DNA of 64,000 nt, from the NCBI GenBank assembly GCA_023846275.1, contig JAIUJO010000089.1, forward strand, positions 1,132,501-1,196,500. The letters run 5' to 3'. Made by a program: the position numbers and the translations under genes. How positions within the stretch are numbered: position 1 is the first letter of the stretch; each line of letters opens with the position of its first letter. Below the pieces are notes generated by a model, which was given only the letters and a program-made list of their open reading frames with translations, ran no database searches and was not told the origin of the DNA. Of this stretch, positions 22,116-34,167 are shown in pieces. The stretch comes from Vanilla planifolia (Eukaryota > Streptophyta > Magnoliopsida > Asparagales > Orchidaceae).

Positions 22116-23691
22116 CTAAGAATTTGACCCTGAACAAGTCATGGTTTCAGCACTAGTGTAGCTTAGGCATGTGACATCCAGAACACCTACTGGAGTTTGT
22201 GGTGCCTTGGAAACCAAAGAACACCTTATCTCCACCAGCCACATGCCTTGTATTACTTAGTAGCATTTCATTACTTTGTCCTATATTGAACAAAGGAATC
22301 AAAATTCCAAAGTATATATCGTTTGAAATATACATAATGAATTAGCTTACGTTCTCCATGTAGGCACAATGGTTCAAGATGTTGTCTATTAACAATTTGT
22401 TAACATTACCCAAGACAGAAAGTGCAACAGTAGCATCCACCTCTGAAGGCTTGAATTCTATAAGACATTTTTCTGCATTGATGTTTACATAAAAGGATTA
22501 CAAGAGCTCACTTTTGATTTCCAAATGATTCCATAACAATAGAATAAAGCAAACCAACTTCTGCATGTATTTAAAATTAGCTCAACGCAATGGTTTATTT
22601 CAGATAGCTTTGGGGGACTGCCATTATTAAACTTATGGACAAAGTAGTCCATAAAGGAGAATGGTGTCAGAGAATGCTTTCTCCATTCAAGTGTGCTCAG
22701 TACCAAAAGCTCCATCCTTTGAATAGTCTTTGCTTCAAATGCGTACTTGGCATTGCCGATCTATATAATGCATATAGTCAAATGTAGCAATTAGGAGAAA
22801 AAAATGGCATTCAAGAAGAAGGTTTGCCTGTAGATCAAGAGATAAGGACTCAGTTTCCTCCATCTTGGTAGCCAAAGATAGGCAGGCAATGGCTAGCAAT
22901 TGGATCATCCAAGCCTTCCCATTCTACAAAAAGAATTGAAATGGCTTTATTATTAACGATTGAAAGAAAATAAATACCAGTTGCATTTAGACATTTGTGC
23001 AAGTATTCGACATATAGATCCCAACAAACTCATATGGCACAGTACTTACTGAGAGCTCATATGTAGAGACGAAGAAATCTAGATAATTTACAGATAAGAA
23101 GGCACTCAGAGGCCCAAAGCAATAATAGGCATGAACCTGCAAAGTTGCATCCCAAATCCATTCAATCAACCATAAAGGAGCCAAAAAAGTGTTGAGAATG
23201 GTAAAAGAAATCAGATAAAAAGAAATGTTGTTGCATCTTTTACAAGAAGCAAATTGATGCGAACTGAAAGGTAAATCGTGTGCAGAATATCCTAACAAAA
23301 ACTAAAAGAGAGGAACTGTAACTGTCAAAGAAGACAAAAATAATCGAAAAAGGGGGATAAGGAAAAGAAGAATCCACCTTCATCATCCAATCGACGACAT
23401 TCTTTCTTACTGATATGTCCAAAGATGCTCTCATCAACCTCTGGGCATAATCCTTTGTCGGAGTATGCTCAAATTCTTTCTTTAGCAATGCAAACAGGCA
23501 TTCTTCGGAGTGCGATGAGCAAAGAAAGAAGCAATCCCAGAAAAGGAAGTCTTTTGCTCGCATATTTTTCCAAGCCCACTCAATTGAGCTTTCTGATTGA
23601 TGCCCAGCTCCTCGTCCAAGTCAAAAACAAGGATGCTACTATTATCCTCGACGCATAAAAGTATGGAAGAAGCGTACTCACAACTTACTCA
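22116..23691 (-). pseudogene. CYCD-like: D-type cyclin pseudogene with introns
   Basis: Copy of a plant D-type cyclin, the G1 regulatory partner of cyclin-dependent kinase. Read on the minus strand:
- Exon 1 (to 23378): retinoblastoma-binding LxCxE as LLCVE (23647-23661), then SEECLFALLKKE and SVRKNVVDWMMK.
- Exon 2 (23050-23136): FGPLSAFLSVNYLDFFVSTY.
- Exon 3 (22828-22923): KAWMIQLLAIACLSLATKME.
- Exon 4 (22559-22760): FEAKTIQRMELLVLSTL, TPFSFMDYFVHK.
- Exon 5 (22351-22472): EFKPSEVDATVALSV.
- Exon 6 (22116-22280): KAPQTPVGVLDVTCLSY.
Most introns have GT...AG ends and keep phase. Intron 3 (22761-22827) starts with GC. Damage: no in-frame ATG after the TGA at 23689-23691, a frameshift in exon 1 between LxCxE and the cyclin box, and an in-frame TAA at 22257-22259. 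The usual NYLDRF is NYLDFF. Retained introns mean a DNA duplicate and not a retrocopy. Confidence 0.88.
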
Positions 23692-23866
23692 AATTGTAGC
23701 TGATCGGAAATACAATAGGCGTTACTTTCCTTAGGATGGAAATGTGCTCTCTTCTCCTTCAACCGTGGGGACTTCCCCTGCCATAGATGAGCCCAGATGT
23801 AGAGCTTCCCCATTGTGTGTAGGCTCTCTAGAGAAATGGTAGAGGGAAAGAGAAGTGGGAAGAATA

Positions 23867-23972
23867 GTGATGGACAGGATAAAGACTGCTACATATATGA
23901 AAGAAGAAGAGTTGCTGAAGTGATGGACAGGATAAAGTCTACTGCATATTTGGAAGAAGAAGAGTTGTTGAA
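23867..23972. repeat. 53-bp tandem duplication upstream of cyclin copy
   Basis: A unit beginning GTGATGGACAGGATAAAG occurs at 23867-23919 and again at 23920-23972, with a few substitutions. It lies just 5' of the readable start of the cyclin pseudogene and may fall in its former leader or first exon. Confidence 0.85.
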
Positions 23973-24473
23973 GTCATGGATGCTGAAGCTTTAGGTTAAC
24001 TAAGGAGGGTGGAAAAGGAGGTGTCTTTTATTAGAGGGATATTAAGTTACAAAAATTGATGAGTTTATTATTTGAATATGGAAATATAATTACATGAACC
24101 ATGATGATTTTAAATAAATTTTATAATGTTACTATAAAATTCTTCTTTATCTAAAACGAGACTATTTTTTGGATAATTTGTGTGACATAAGATTTAATTT
24201 AATTAGACATTAAAAACGAACAAATTATCATATATATAATAGTTAGTCTTTTTGTCTAACAATTTTATTTTATCATAAAAGATCTTTAAATTTAGTTTTA
24301 TGTGACTATGTACAACTTTGACCATTAACCTTTGATCCAAACAAACCTAAAATTGAGTTGGGATTAAATATCGGTTGGTTTAAAACTATTATCTTACAGT
24401 ATCATATATATTATTTAATAATATAAATTATCTTTTTGATTTATTAGAAATTATAAACTCACATGTAAAACAC
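23973..24473. other. AT-rich spacer upstream of cyclin copy
   Basis: Sequence between the 53-bp tandem repeat and repeat copy 2. It would be the promoter region of the minus-strand cyclin copy, but no TATA box or known element stands out at a convincing distance. Confidence 0.5.
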
Positions 24474-25315
24474 AGTAGATGTTACATAAATTTTAATTTA
24501 TATAGATGTCAAATATAAAGAAGTCAAAAGGTATAACAAAACATAATTTGCATGACTTTAAGTTCAAAAAAAATATAATTAACTTATTTTTTAACCATAA
24601 GAATATGCTGAACATTTGTTAAAATTTTCTTTTTTTCTGCTAGAATTATATAGCGCTTTGTTTTTTATCTTTATAAAATTAGATAAAAGAAAAAAAGTAG
24701 AAAAAGACGAACTTTTAACGGATCGTTAGACAGTGTTGCCGTTAACCGATGTGTAAAACAAACATGAAGATTTTGTCGCCATCGTTCGATTAAAGAAATT
24801 GAACAAATTAACAAAAAAAATAATTGAAATGTTAAACTAATCCCAAAAATAAACTTCGTAGCCAACTCTGCTGTTAAAGTTTTTCTTGGGAAGATAAGGA
24901 GAAGCCTTGTTATGATGCCAACTTTGGCCTTTCCCCATGCATGGTCCTAGTCAACCAATGAATTTTTTTTTCTAATATTTAAATTTGTTATATTCTTGAA
25001 CAATCTTGGATCATCATTTGCTTTATCTAATTTTACTTATAGATAAAATATTTCTTTTGAATAATGATTTTTGGACAATTTTACATAAATTATTTGGTAC
25101 ACTTTGAAAGTTTTGCTTATTAATATTGTTTAAATATAAAGGTTTGAATTACAAATATAAATGGGGATTATAACCCATAAGTTAGATGTTACATTTTTAT
25201 GCTTTCAGTTGAGCCAACAACAATTATTGTTGGAGAAGATTGCAGGAAAAAATAATTTTATTTTTTTACAGTGGTATTCTTTTTTTAATAATATAAATTA
25301 TGAAGAATTAAAATC
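24474..25315. repeat. ~0.84 kb direct repeat, copy 2, right of cyclin pseudogene
   Basis: Partner of 15097-15929. It sits about 0.8 kb upstream of the 5' end of the minus-strand cyclin D pseudogene. Differences are scattered substitutions and a few small indels. Together the copies bracket ~8.5 kb that holds both the organelle-derived DNA and the cyclin copy. Confidence 0.85.
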
Positions 25316-28300
25316 TTGGACTAGTCCTAACCCATAACTAAACTTATAAATTAATATAGTATATAAGCCCAATCTTGATCCAAAATTATAATAAAATAGG
25401 ATTTTTTTACAATTTTCTTTACTATAACTAAATTTTGATTATATCAATTTCTTGTTGTTTTACAAATAAACTCCTCATTTGTATGACTTAAATTCAAACA
25501 AAAGGTTTTCAAGCATAAATAATATAAATACATTTATAAAATAAATGAGACATTGGTTCAACAAAATATAATTATGATCTCATCTATAAGGATAACGTGT
25601 GTAAGCTGAAGATAAGCAAAAGAATATAGCTCTTTTTAGGGATAGATAACTCATAGGTTTTATTATGTCATTAGCAAAAAAAGAATGAACATCTTCAATA
25701 ATATCATTGTGCATATAAGAAGATGAAAGATAAGGCTCAAAATAACGTTCATTGTCTGGCATTTGATCAATAAGTTTACGTAATATGAGAATATATAATA
25801 GCTATAGAAGTTTTGGGATGAGCTTAGAAGATTAAAAATAATGATCTTAACATTAGTAGAGATAATATGATTAGTTTGGGTGGGAATTCGCTTGGATTAT
25901 TGAAAGTAGTGACAATGATAATAGCCTTAGGGTATAAGGATGAAGTAAAGTGATGACAAGGCTTGGTTTGAGAAAATAAATAGGAGAACAAAGTTAGGTT
26001 TGAAGAGTTTTAGAAAAAAAATATACATGATATTTTTATAAAAAATAAGAAGTGCAAAATTAAAGTTAAAAAGCTAATATTGATACCTTGCATAATATAT
26101 TTATCTTTAAGTTTGAACTTCATAAATATAATACATGTTTACAATTATAATAAACTCTAACAAATTAATGATCATAAGAAAGTTATATTAAACATCAATG
26201 AATGTAAGATACACAAATGTATTGTTGGAAAGTTAGATAATAGACACACACAATTTGTTAGAAAACCATGTTAATCATTTTTTATCGCTAATAATAGACC
26301 GTCATATGCAAAACTATGATTTTAAATATTTTATATCACAAACATGTTAATGCAATGTATGGATAATGATGTATAAGTAGCTAAGCTCAAACAATTTTTT
26401 TCTCATAAGGCTTCATTTCTTTATCTTGATTAGTATTTAAGAAAAAAATTACTCAAAGGTAAATTAAAACCTCTTGGAATCATTATTGCTAGGGTTATAT
26501 AAGTATCAGGCAATAGATAAAAAATAAGCACATAGTATATGAACAATCAATATACTACAATACAAATTAATATATTGTTAACAAAAGTTTCACATACAAT
26601 ATTGCATGAAAGAAAGTCTCTAAACTTTTGAACATATAATGGTTATTCTATAGAAGGCAAAAAATATTAATGTAAGTGCATTCAAAAAAGTTCTAAATCT
26701 CTATAATAGATGTATGTAGATTAAGATCATTAAGCCCCCATAATCAACCCTTCAAATCAACAAGTAAAATGTCCTCCAAACTAATGTTTGTAAAGCAAAA
26801 TGTCCTCCACACTCTTTCGAAACACTCTCAAATTAGTATTATAGCATTCCTACAACAACAACAACAATCTCCAATTGATACAATGTAAGAACAAAGGCAA
26901 ACAAGTAACAAAATACAGTGGACAAAAAAGCACGATAATCAAGTCAACATTGATTGTAATTTGGAAAATGCAAAGCAAGCAAATCTATGATATAAATCTA
27001 TTGTGAAAATGGTTTACAGCATTCTTCCCTCATGGTCAATCATGTTCTTATCCATCATGATTGCTCTCACTTTGTAAACGTCTAAGAGAAGAATTGTTGC
27101 ATTTCTTTACATCCCTATTTTTGTGAGGAAGACAATGCACAATGAAGGAGAGAGTAAGGAAAATGGCATGAGTAATATGCTACCCATAACATAAATGCAT
27201 ATGGTATTAGGGATTAAAGGGGGGTTTTGTCGGTTATGTCAAAAGATTACTTTAAAATAGCATTAAGATTTGAGAGCTCTTGATAATGAATTCTTCAAAT
27301 AGTTTTTATTTGATAATGATTTTTACAAATAAAGACGAGCTTTTGAAACTTATTTTATTTAAAAAGCTTTTTTGTTAAATGCACTTTATGTGATAATAAA
27401 AATGAATTATAAAAAGTTATTTAGAAAATTTTTGATTTTTTAAGGATAAAAAGGATGAAGTAATTCAAGAAATAATTGTCAAAAACAAAACTAGTCTTTT
27501 AAGAGTTTTCATTTCAATAAAGAAGTAGCAAAAGGCACTTGTTTGATAATATTTTGCTAAGAAATGAATCAAAATTAAATGTTATTATTGTTGGACCATT
27601 GTTCATGAAAAGAAAAGCAAGAAACCCAAATTATGGGCACATATTGGGGAAAGGATATGCAAATTGAAGACATATTTTGTAGGAGGAAGATGCGAATCAT
27701 ACAGATGACTATCTCTAAATATAGTTATTTTATAGAAATTGTTTGAATAACATTGTTGAGTGTTAACTTGATCCATTCCCTTATCTTTCTTATTTTCTCT
27801 AACCCCTTTAAATCATCTCTTTCACAAATCAAACCACTTAAGTTAGTAAAGTTTTGTCCTTAAGCCAAGATGTCTTCTCTGATAAGCTATCTTTGAGTAA
27901 GTTCTCTTCTTTGCCAATTTTTTTATTTCTTTTTCCTTGTTATATGATCTCGAGTTTACTCGGTGGGTGAATGTTGGTCAACTTCAAGACAAATATTTAG
28001 TTGACTTAATATTGTTTATTTTACATATAATAGTCATAGATATAACCTAACTATCAAATATTTTTATTTGATGTTGGTTTAGAAAATTCAAGTTAAATTT
28101 AGTTCAAATCTTAATTTTACAAAATAATACAGAAAAAAAGACTATCATGAAGCCATTGGAGGATATGAATTTTGTTGTATTATGATATTTATATTTATAT
28201 TTAATCTCTATAAACTAGATGACTTCAAAGAATATAGTTTATATTAAGATTAAAAAATATTATTTAATTTGAGATTTAACTTAGTCTAAATTTTTTTATT

Positions 28301-28964
28301 AAAGTATACTTTTTTATTATTAATAATAATTTAATCATGTGTAGTGTAGTTGGTATTTCAAACAATGCTCCATAATTTTTGATGATCTTAGGAATTGAAT
28401 TGAAATCTTTAAATTCAACAATCATTTTTTTCTTTCAAAGTTAACCAAGTACATCTTCCTTGCAGTCATACTCTTTTAGCACATGCAATAACAATTTGGT
28501 TGGTTCTCACTTCCTGACTCTTTACCCACACACTTTAACAAACTGTTCTCATGCAAAAAGCCAATGGATCAAAGAAGCACGATGCAAACTTATGTGGTGA
28601 CAAAACTTTGATTATTATATGTTTTATATGAGACTTTAGTAGAAAACATCAAATGAATTCAATGATTCTATTGATAAGATCTTTTTATGAAGTTAATATC
28701 ATCATAGATAATCCAAACAAAATGAGACTAACAAACAACCATTTTAGATCTATGTTCCATAAAATGTCAATATAAATATTAGCTATGTTCCTACTTTCTA
28801 ATTATTTATGTAAAAGTTTTATCACCCTTCTTACAAAGTTTCATTTTTTTAAGATCAAACTGCATGAAATATCTATTATATTTAAAATAATAGTCATAAT
28901 ACAAAAAATGTTTTATAAAATTACAAAACATATTTAGAATTACTGCTACATTATACATAAAAAA
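25316..28964. other. AT-rich intergenic DNA, nothing recognised
   Basis: Long AT-rich stretch with only short frames. A small imperfect repeat with AAAATGTCCTCCA at 26767 and 26798 and a (CAA)n-like run near 26851-26867 are the only local structures noticed. The patch at 27600-27960 is less AT-rich but carries no motif I recognise. Confidence 0.55.
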
Positions 28965-29037
28965 TAGCTTTGATGGACTCCTGCTGGCTTTTAGATTATT
29001 AACTACTATTGCTCTCAACAAGAGTCCATCAGAACCA
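28965..29037 (-). ncRNA. Candidate hairpin RNA (miRNA-like stem-loop)
   Basis: The plus-strand segments 28965-28986 and 29016-29037 are inverted repeats. Read as minus-strand RNA, the 16-base arm TGATGGACTCTTGTTG pairs completely with CAGCAGGAGTCCATCA, with two G-U pairs. After one C-A mismatch, five more pairs follow, giving 21 of 22 positions paired. The loop is about 29 bases. Read as plus-strand RNA the two wobble positions would be C-A mismatches, so the minus strand is favoured. A minus-strand open frame (28806-29099) overlaps it, but I see no protein motif there. A remnant inverted repeat is the alternative. Confidence 0.35.
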
Positions 29038-29731
29038 GCTCTACGATCTCTTGCCCACCTTGTAGAGTCTTTTAAGAACAACTGCTCTACCAAATCCATA
29101 TTAAATACATAGTCAATATTTCTTTCGCTGTAATTACAAACCTTTAAACACCCTTCAAGATCTTCTCACTGCTACACAGCAGCTTACGACGATGATCAAG
29201 GTGCCCTCCTCCCCTGGAGTACCATGGGAAAGGGGGATAAACAACAAAATTATATTCTTTTTGACAACAATTCTATACGAAGACTAAATTAATTAAGCAT
29301 CGTGCACCAGCTCATCTTTCTTTTGATTAGTTTTCTGCCATAAAAAACAACATCTTCATAACAAGTTCAGCCATTTTGATCCCTGCTATGCCGCTGTTTA
29401 TTCCTCTGAAAAAATATCTTCCAGTGATTCCTTGCATCCATATATGCAGCGAAAAAATCTATGAAATGCTTAAAAAAATTGCCCGAGGCCAATGCATACT
29501 TAAAACTTATCTCTCTCAAATACTACGTATGAATTATTCAACAACTTCTTCAAGTCGATTCAAACAAAACTATCCCTAAAGAAAAACGACTAACCAGCAA
29601 AGGGAAAGATTATATGCACCCCCAAAACCTAAATCCAGAAACCGTATCACTACACTGTATCTTCATATAGAAAGATGCACTAATCTGGGATGAAGCCAAA
29701 CTAAATGGGAGGGCTTCAATGATGAAAAGGA

Positions 29732-29896
29732 TTAGAAATGCCGTTTTGTGGGAGATTTGCCCATTTTCCTGTTCTCGTAACATAATTGAAGCGTGATCAC
29801 CTTGGATGTCGACAAAGAAATCTGAGAAGGATCCATGGAGAACTGCTTCTCAGACTCAGTGAAGGATCTGATGTTGGCGACAACCCGGACTGCCAT
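29732..29896 (-). pseudogene. Possible kinesin motor N-terminal fragment
   Basis: From an ATG at 29894-29896 the minus strand reads MAVRVVANIRSFTESEKQF, then MDPSQISLSTSKVITLQL. This resembles the first beta strand and following region of kinesin motor domains, which have VRVVARIRP and a SEK-like stretch. It ends after 54 codons, and no ATP-binding loop (GxxxxGKT) was found nearby, so at most one exon or a fragment remains. The frame is open for 34 further codons upstream of the ATG, with no similarity noticed. The call rests on the VRVVANIR block. Confidence 0.35.
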
Positions 29897-29920
29897 CCGC
29901 GAAGTGAACTTGGACCTTGC

Positions 29921-30004
29921 GAGAAATGAAAGAGCACCAAAGCCTTCAATATAAAATAAAAGGTTCCATGAGAAATGAAAGAGCACGAAAGCCTTCAATA
30001 TAAT
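29921..30004. repeat. Short tandem repeat (two ~35-bp units, 49-bp period)
   Basis: GAGAAATGAAAGAGCAC and the following AAAGCCTTCAATATAA occur at 29921 and again at 29970, separated by a linker containing AAAGGTTCCAT. The units differ at one base in the first 34. It directly precedes, on the minus strand, the possible kinesin fragment. Confidence 0.8.
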
Positions 30005-30388
30005 ATAACACTTGATGAGGGAGATGAGTGAATTGAAAAAGCAATATTATTAATTTTGTTAACAAGTCTATAAGAATTTAGAAATGAATTGTCCCATATT
30101 AATTATTAAAAAAAGATCTTAATATATATATTAGATACTTTGATATTAAAATATCGAGAAATTTTTGAAAAAAACCCACTTAACTTTAATGAAATTTTTT
30201 TAGTTTTATATTCCATGATATGATTAGTTATTGTTTTTACATGATATCAATATTTGCTATTTTTATCTTTTAAGACTAATAATATCTCCTTTAGCTTTTT
30301 ATTATTAAGTTTTACTAATAAAATATGTGATGACTGATTTAGCTTATTTTAGTTTCTATTTTTTAGATTTACTAAATCCACACAATAT

Positions 30389-30909
30389 CTGTTGTAAACA
30401 AACAAGTACTTATAGAATATATTTAAATGAAATTTATCTTTTGTTGTTGTCAATGTGTGGGGTTAAAATTATTCTGCATAAGTGTTGTTCACTAGATATA
30501 TTAATTTTAGCATGGGGTTAAAATTACTTTTGAATTCTTTTTAATGATGATAATCTCATTTTATATTGTTCATTATATATATATTTAATATGAAAGTTCA
30601 TTTATTCTTTATTTTGCGACACCTTTATTTTAGTTTAAATTAAATTATTTAGTTGTTACTTAATAAAGTTTCAAAAAAATATCATAAAATTTATTTAGAA
30701 TGTTATTTTGAGAAATGTAATCAAGATGTTATGTTATCATTTTTTAAATACATCTACGGCACCTGATAAATATCAAAAAAGAATACAAATCTTAATTTCA
30801 ATAATATTTGAATGTTTTGTAAATAGTATTAAAATTGAATAATTAAATTATTTTAAAATGTAAATGCTTTTAAATTAGCACTTTCTTGTACTCCACTTCT
30901 ATTCAAAAT
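30389..30909. repeat. Dispersed direct repeat, copy 1
   Basis: Realigns in the same orientation with 34168-34778, from TTGTAAACAAACAAGTACTT to TCCACTTCTATT. Copy 1 is shorter, lacking several short stretches in its first half. No open frame, terminal motif or RNA feature identifies it. Confidence 0.8.
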
Positions 30910-32371
30910 ATTCGTAGGTATAACTGCTTTATTTAAATACATTACCTTTCTTATACGACATATATATAATGATTTATCTCACACCAATGACAACATAAAA
31001 CACAATATTTTAGTGTTACGTAGTTTTGATGAATAAATCAAGAATTAGTTCATGCATTTCATTTATAAGTAGAACCCAACGACCTGAATGAAGCATGACA
31101 CCATTACTAGGTTTTACCTTCCTGATGGCCATTAACACACACAAGAAAAACCAACTCTTTGTGGAAACTCCAAGAACTTAACCACCAAAATTTTGCCTCA
31201 TAGCTTCCTCATGGTCTAATATTCCATTAAGAGTTGTGATGACAACATAACACTACTACATAAAGGAAGGCAAATGATGAATTGCATGTACAAATAATAT
31301 TATTTGTTTGGTGTTGCCTTTGCATAAGTCAAGTGTATTGATTAACCTACAAGACGAAGAGAAAAAATAATCTCAACTTTCAAAATAAGTACCAAATGGA
31401 TTTTAGATTAATTACATAACATTACTTCAATTTTAACATTCCTTCACAAAGCCTAGAGAAGCACCAAATGAGGTAATCATATGCAACAAATGTTAATCCA
31501 ATCTATGAAGATCACTAGTTAAGTATGATCACACTATTTTTGGCTTCTATTTATAATAACAAAAATCTAATAACAATTATTCTAACAAAAAAATACATAG
31601 TTTTTGCCAAACACATTTAAATCATCTACTAAGTATATCTATTACACTAGAAATGCATTGTTGAAAGTGTTGTCAAAATATGTTGTTTAAATGTGACAAC
31701 ATTTGATAAACAATAAGGATAAATCATTCTTAGAAAGAAACAACCATATACGAAAATAAAATTATCATTTAATTTTAAAAGGACAAATAAAGTATGAGCA
31801 TAATAATTATAAAGTGAAGGCAAAAAAAAAAAAGAAAATTTTATAATTTTTTAAGATGTGCAAGGGCATTACCTGTAGTGGCACACAACCCTTGAAATGT
31901 AGCTAAGTCCTAGTTTTGTGAACATTTTTTGTATCAAGTATATGCATTCACTAGCATGAAAGATAAGTAAAAGGAAGTTTCATACATATTCATATACTTC
32001 ATAAATAAAAAATACCAAATAACCATTTAAAATACAATCATACATACACTTGTACGACCTCAATAATAAACTACCTTATCACAAAAAAAGTACTAATTAA
32101 TCAGCTTTAATAATAGGAATAGTCAGTAACCCAACCAAATGATGTCTATTATATAACACTTTTTGATACTATTACACTCTATGTAGTAAACACATCTTCA
32201 TTAACATTGTAGCACCTTAAGTCCTTTTCAATACCTTATATTTTTTGTTTTTTCTTCTCCTCTATCAAAATATAGAATTTCTATAATTAGCAACTTCCTA
32301 TTCAAATATTATGATATTATATTTAACTTTTCTAAACCATCTAAACCAATTGTCATGTTAAACTTATCCTC
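30910..32371. other. AT-rich intergenic DNA, nothing recognised
   Basis: No open frame longer than a few dozen codons with a recognisable motif. No repeat partner was noticed elsewhere in the window. Confidence 0.5.
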
Positions 32372-34069
32372 TATTACACCCTTGTGTTTGATGGGTCAAG
32401 CATAAATGTTTATAAATATCTCATATGGGCTTACTATAATTGTGTTAATATTTAATTAAGTCAAGCCATGAACTTTAAATTTCTAAAATAGTGATATTCA
32501 AGGCTCTTGGACTCATTGGCAAGTTTCAAGGAAATTAAAGACATACACTAAAATTTTTTATACTTGAATTTCTCTTTATTTTTCGTGAAGTTGATATGTC
32601 CAAATTTTGAGATCATGTGGCACAATAGTAGTATTAATATTTAAAATTTTGGGCCAAGAATTATTGATGAAAAGTATAGACATTGGTATTTGATTTAAAA
32701 AAATTATTTAGAAATTATTTTACATGAATTTCTTGTCACATTCACTTAGGGCACTTGTAACACTATCATAATATAAAATTATTTTGGTACACTTATGTTC
32801 AAACTTTTGGCACAAAAGTTCTCACAAGACACTATAAAACCACTTTAGTCTCGATATTTTTTCAATGCCACATTTGGGCGAGTCGACCCAACTCGACAAC
32901 TGGTTCGTCCAGGCTTTAGGGATTTTAAAAAATAAAATAAAAATAATTCGATAGACCCGTAAGGGGGAGCATCAGAATAGTGCAAAATCAAGTCAACTAG
33001 GACTAAGTGATCAAATCTTGGTCAAGGGAGGGGGAGCCAACCCCAAACGGCTCGAGAGACATGCGAATTGAAATCCTTATAGAGAGCAATAACAACATAA
33101 TTTGGGCAATATGGGATTAAATTCCCATTTGATTGTCAAAGAAGGTTGAATGGCAGGTGCGATTCGACGGCTTAGGTTAAGCAAGGTAAAATACTGCAAG
33201 TAAACAATAAAATGACAAGCAAGAGCTTCGAACCTGAGGCAGATTTGAAAGGCGATGCGGAACACGAAACCACTGCAGTAAGTTTCTAATTCATGTATGT
33301 TATGGATACAATATTCTAATACATGTAGGACAACTTATGCGTGATCCAATGGCCCAAATCAAGGCCTCCTAGATCCAATGTCCTGGATTGATCTCGAACG
33401 ATAAAATGGGATTCAATCAAAAACAAGATGAAGAACTCCAAGATTTTACCATTGCTAAGTTCTCAAAGCTTTCAAATAATAATTTTGTGCTATTTGAAGT
33501 GTATACGGTGCTTATAAACTCAGAAAGTGAAAGTTACAAGAAGAAACCAAAAATTGGAGGTTTTGCATCAACTATTTTCAATTTTTATTTCTCCCTCTTT
33601 TTAGTTTTTCCTTGGAATTTTTATTATACTGAGTGTGCCTCATACTTCTTTTAAATTGTCTTAAGTTTGTACTTTTTTGCCAATTTTTGTATTTGTTTCA
33701 TTTGGGTAAGGGCATCGTTGCAATTATGCAAAAGCCCGAGGTTTGAGATGACCCCAAAAAAAGCCAATTAGGTTCAGGATTAACCGTAGGTAAAATCCCA
33801 AGTATGTTTGAGGTGAGCCGTAAGAAAAACCTCGCTTATAATTTGGTGATTTTAGTGGCTTTTTACCTACACTAGTTGGTGGATGTAAGCTCGATTTTGA
33901 GTCGAACCACCTTAAAAATCTTTTGTGTACTATTTTACTGCTCTTTCTTATTCTTGGTTAAAAGACTTAAGCATTAATTTACACTAAAAATTGAAAGAAA
34001 TTCTCAAAATTTTGTTTACCACAATTCACACCCATTCTTGTGGGTTTACTTTAAGCATAAAGAATTTCA
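32372..34069 (+). mobile_element. Solo LTR of the long-LTR copia family, plus orientation
   Basis: This ~1.7 kb sequence matches the LTRs of the element at 36127-42677 in reverse complement over its full length. The start TATTACACCCTTGTGTTTGATG corresponds to the LTR 5' end, and the finish TAAGCATAAAGAATTTCA to the 3' end. The GAGTCGACCCAACTCGAC and GGCCTCCTAGATCCAATG blocks inside also match. No primer-binding site follows 34069 and no polypurine tract precedes 32372, so the interior is gone. Flanking five-base sequences (TCCTC and AGAAC) do not match, so the target duplication is lost or the ends have been rearranged. Confidence 0.82.
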
Positions 34070-34167
34070 AGAACACATTTACAGCTAAAGCTATGTTCAA
34101 AGATTGAATTGAACATTTTTATGATGATCTTAGATTAGAATTAAGTCCAATTGAGATTGATGATGAT

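Noticed and set aside
15097-25315. Reading the 0.84 kb repeats as LTRs of one element containing organelle DNA
   Set aside because: The ends lack TG/CA, there is no primer-binding site or polypurine tract beside either copy, and the flanking bases show no target duplication.
29040-29100. tRNA-like string on the minus strand (GGTAGAGCAG followed by TTCTTAAAAGAC)
   Set aside because: The D-arm-like part is not followed by a T-arm (GGTTCRANTCC) at the right distance and no acceptor stem closes, so it is chance.
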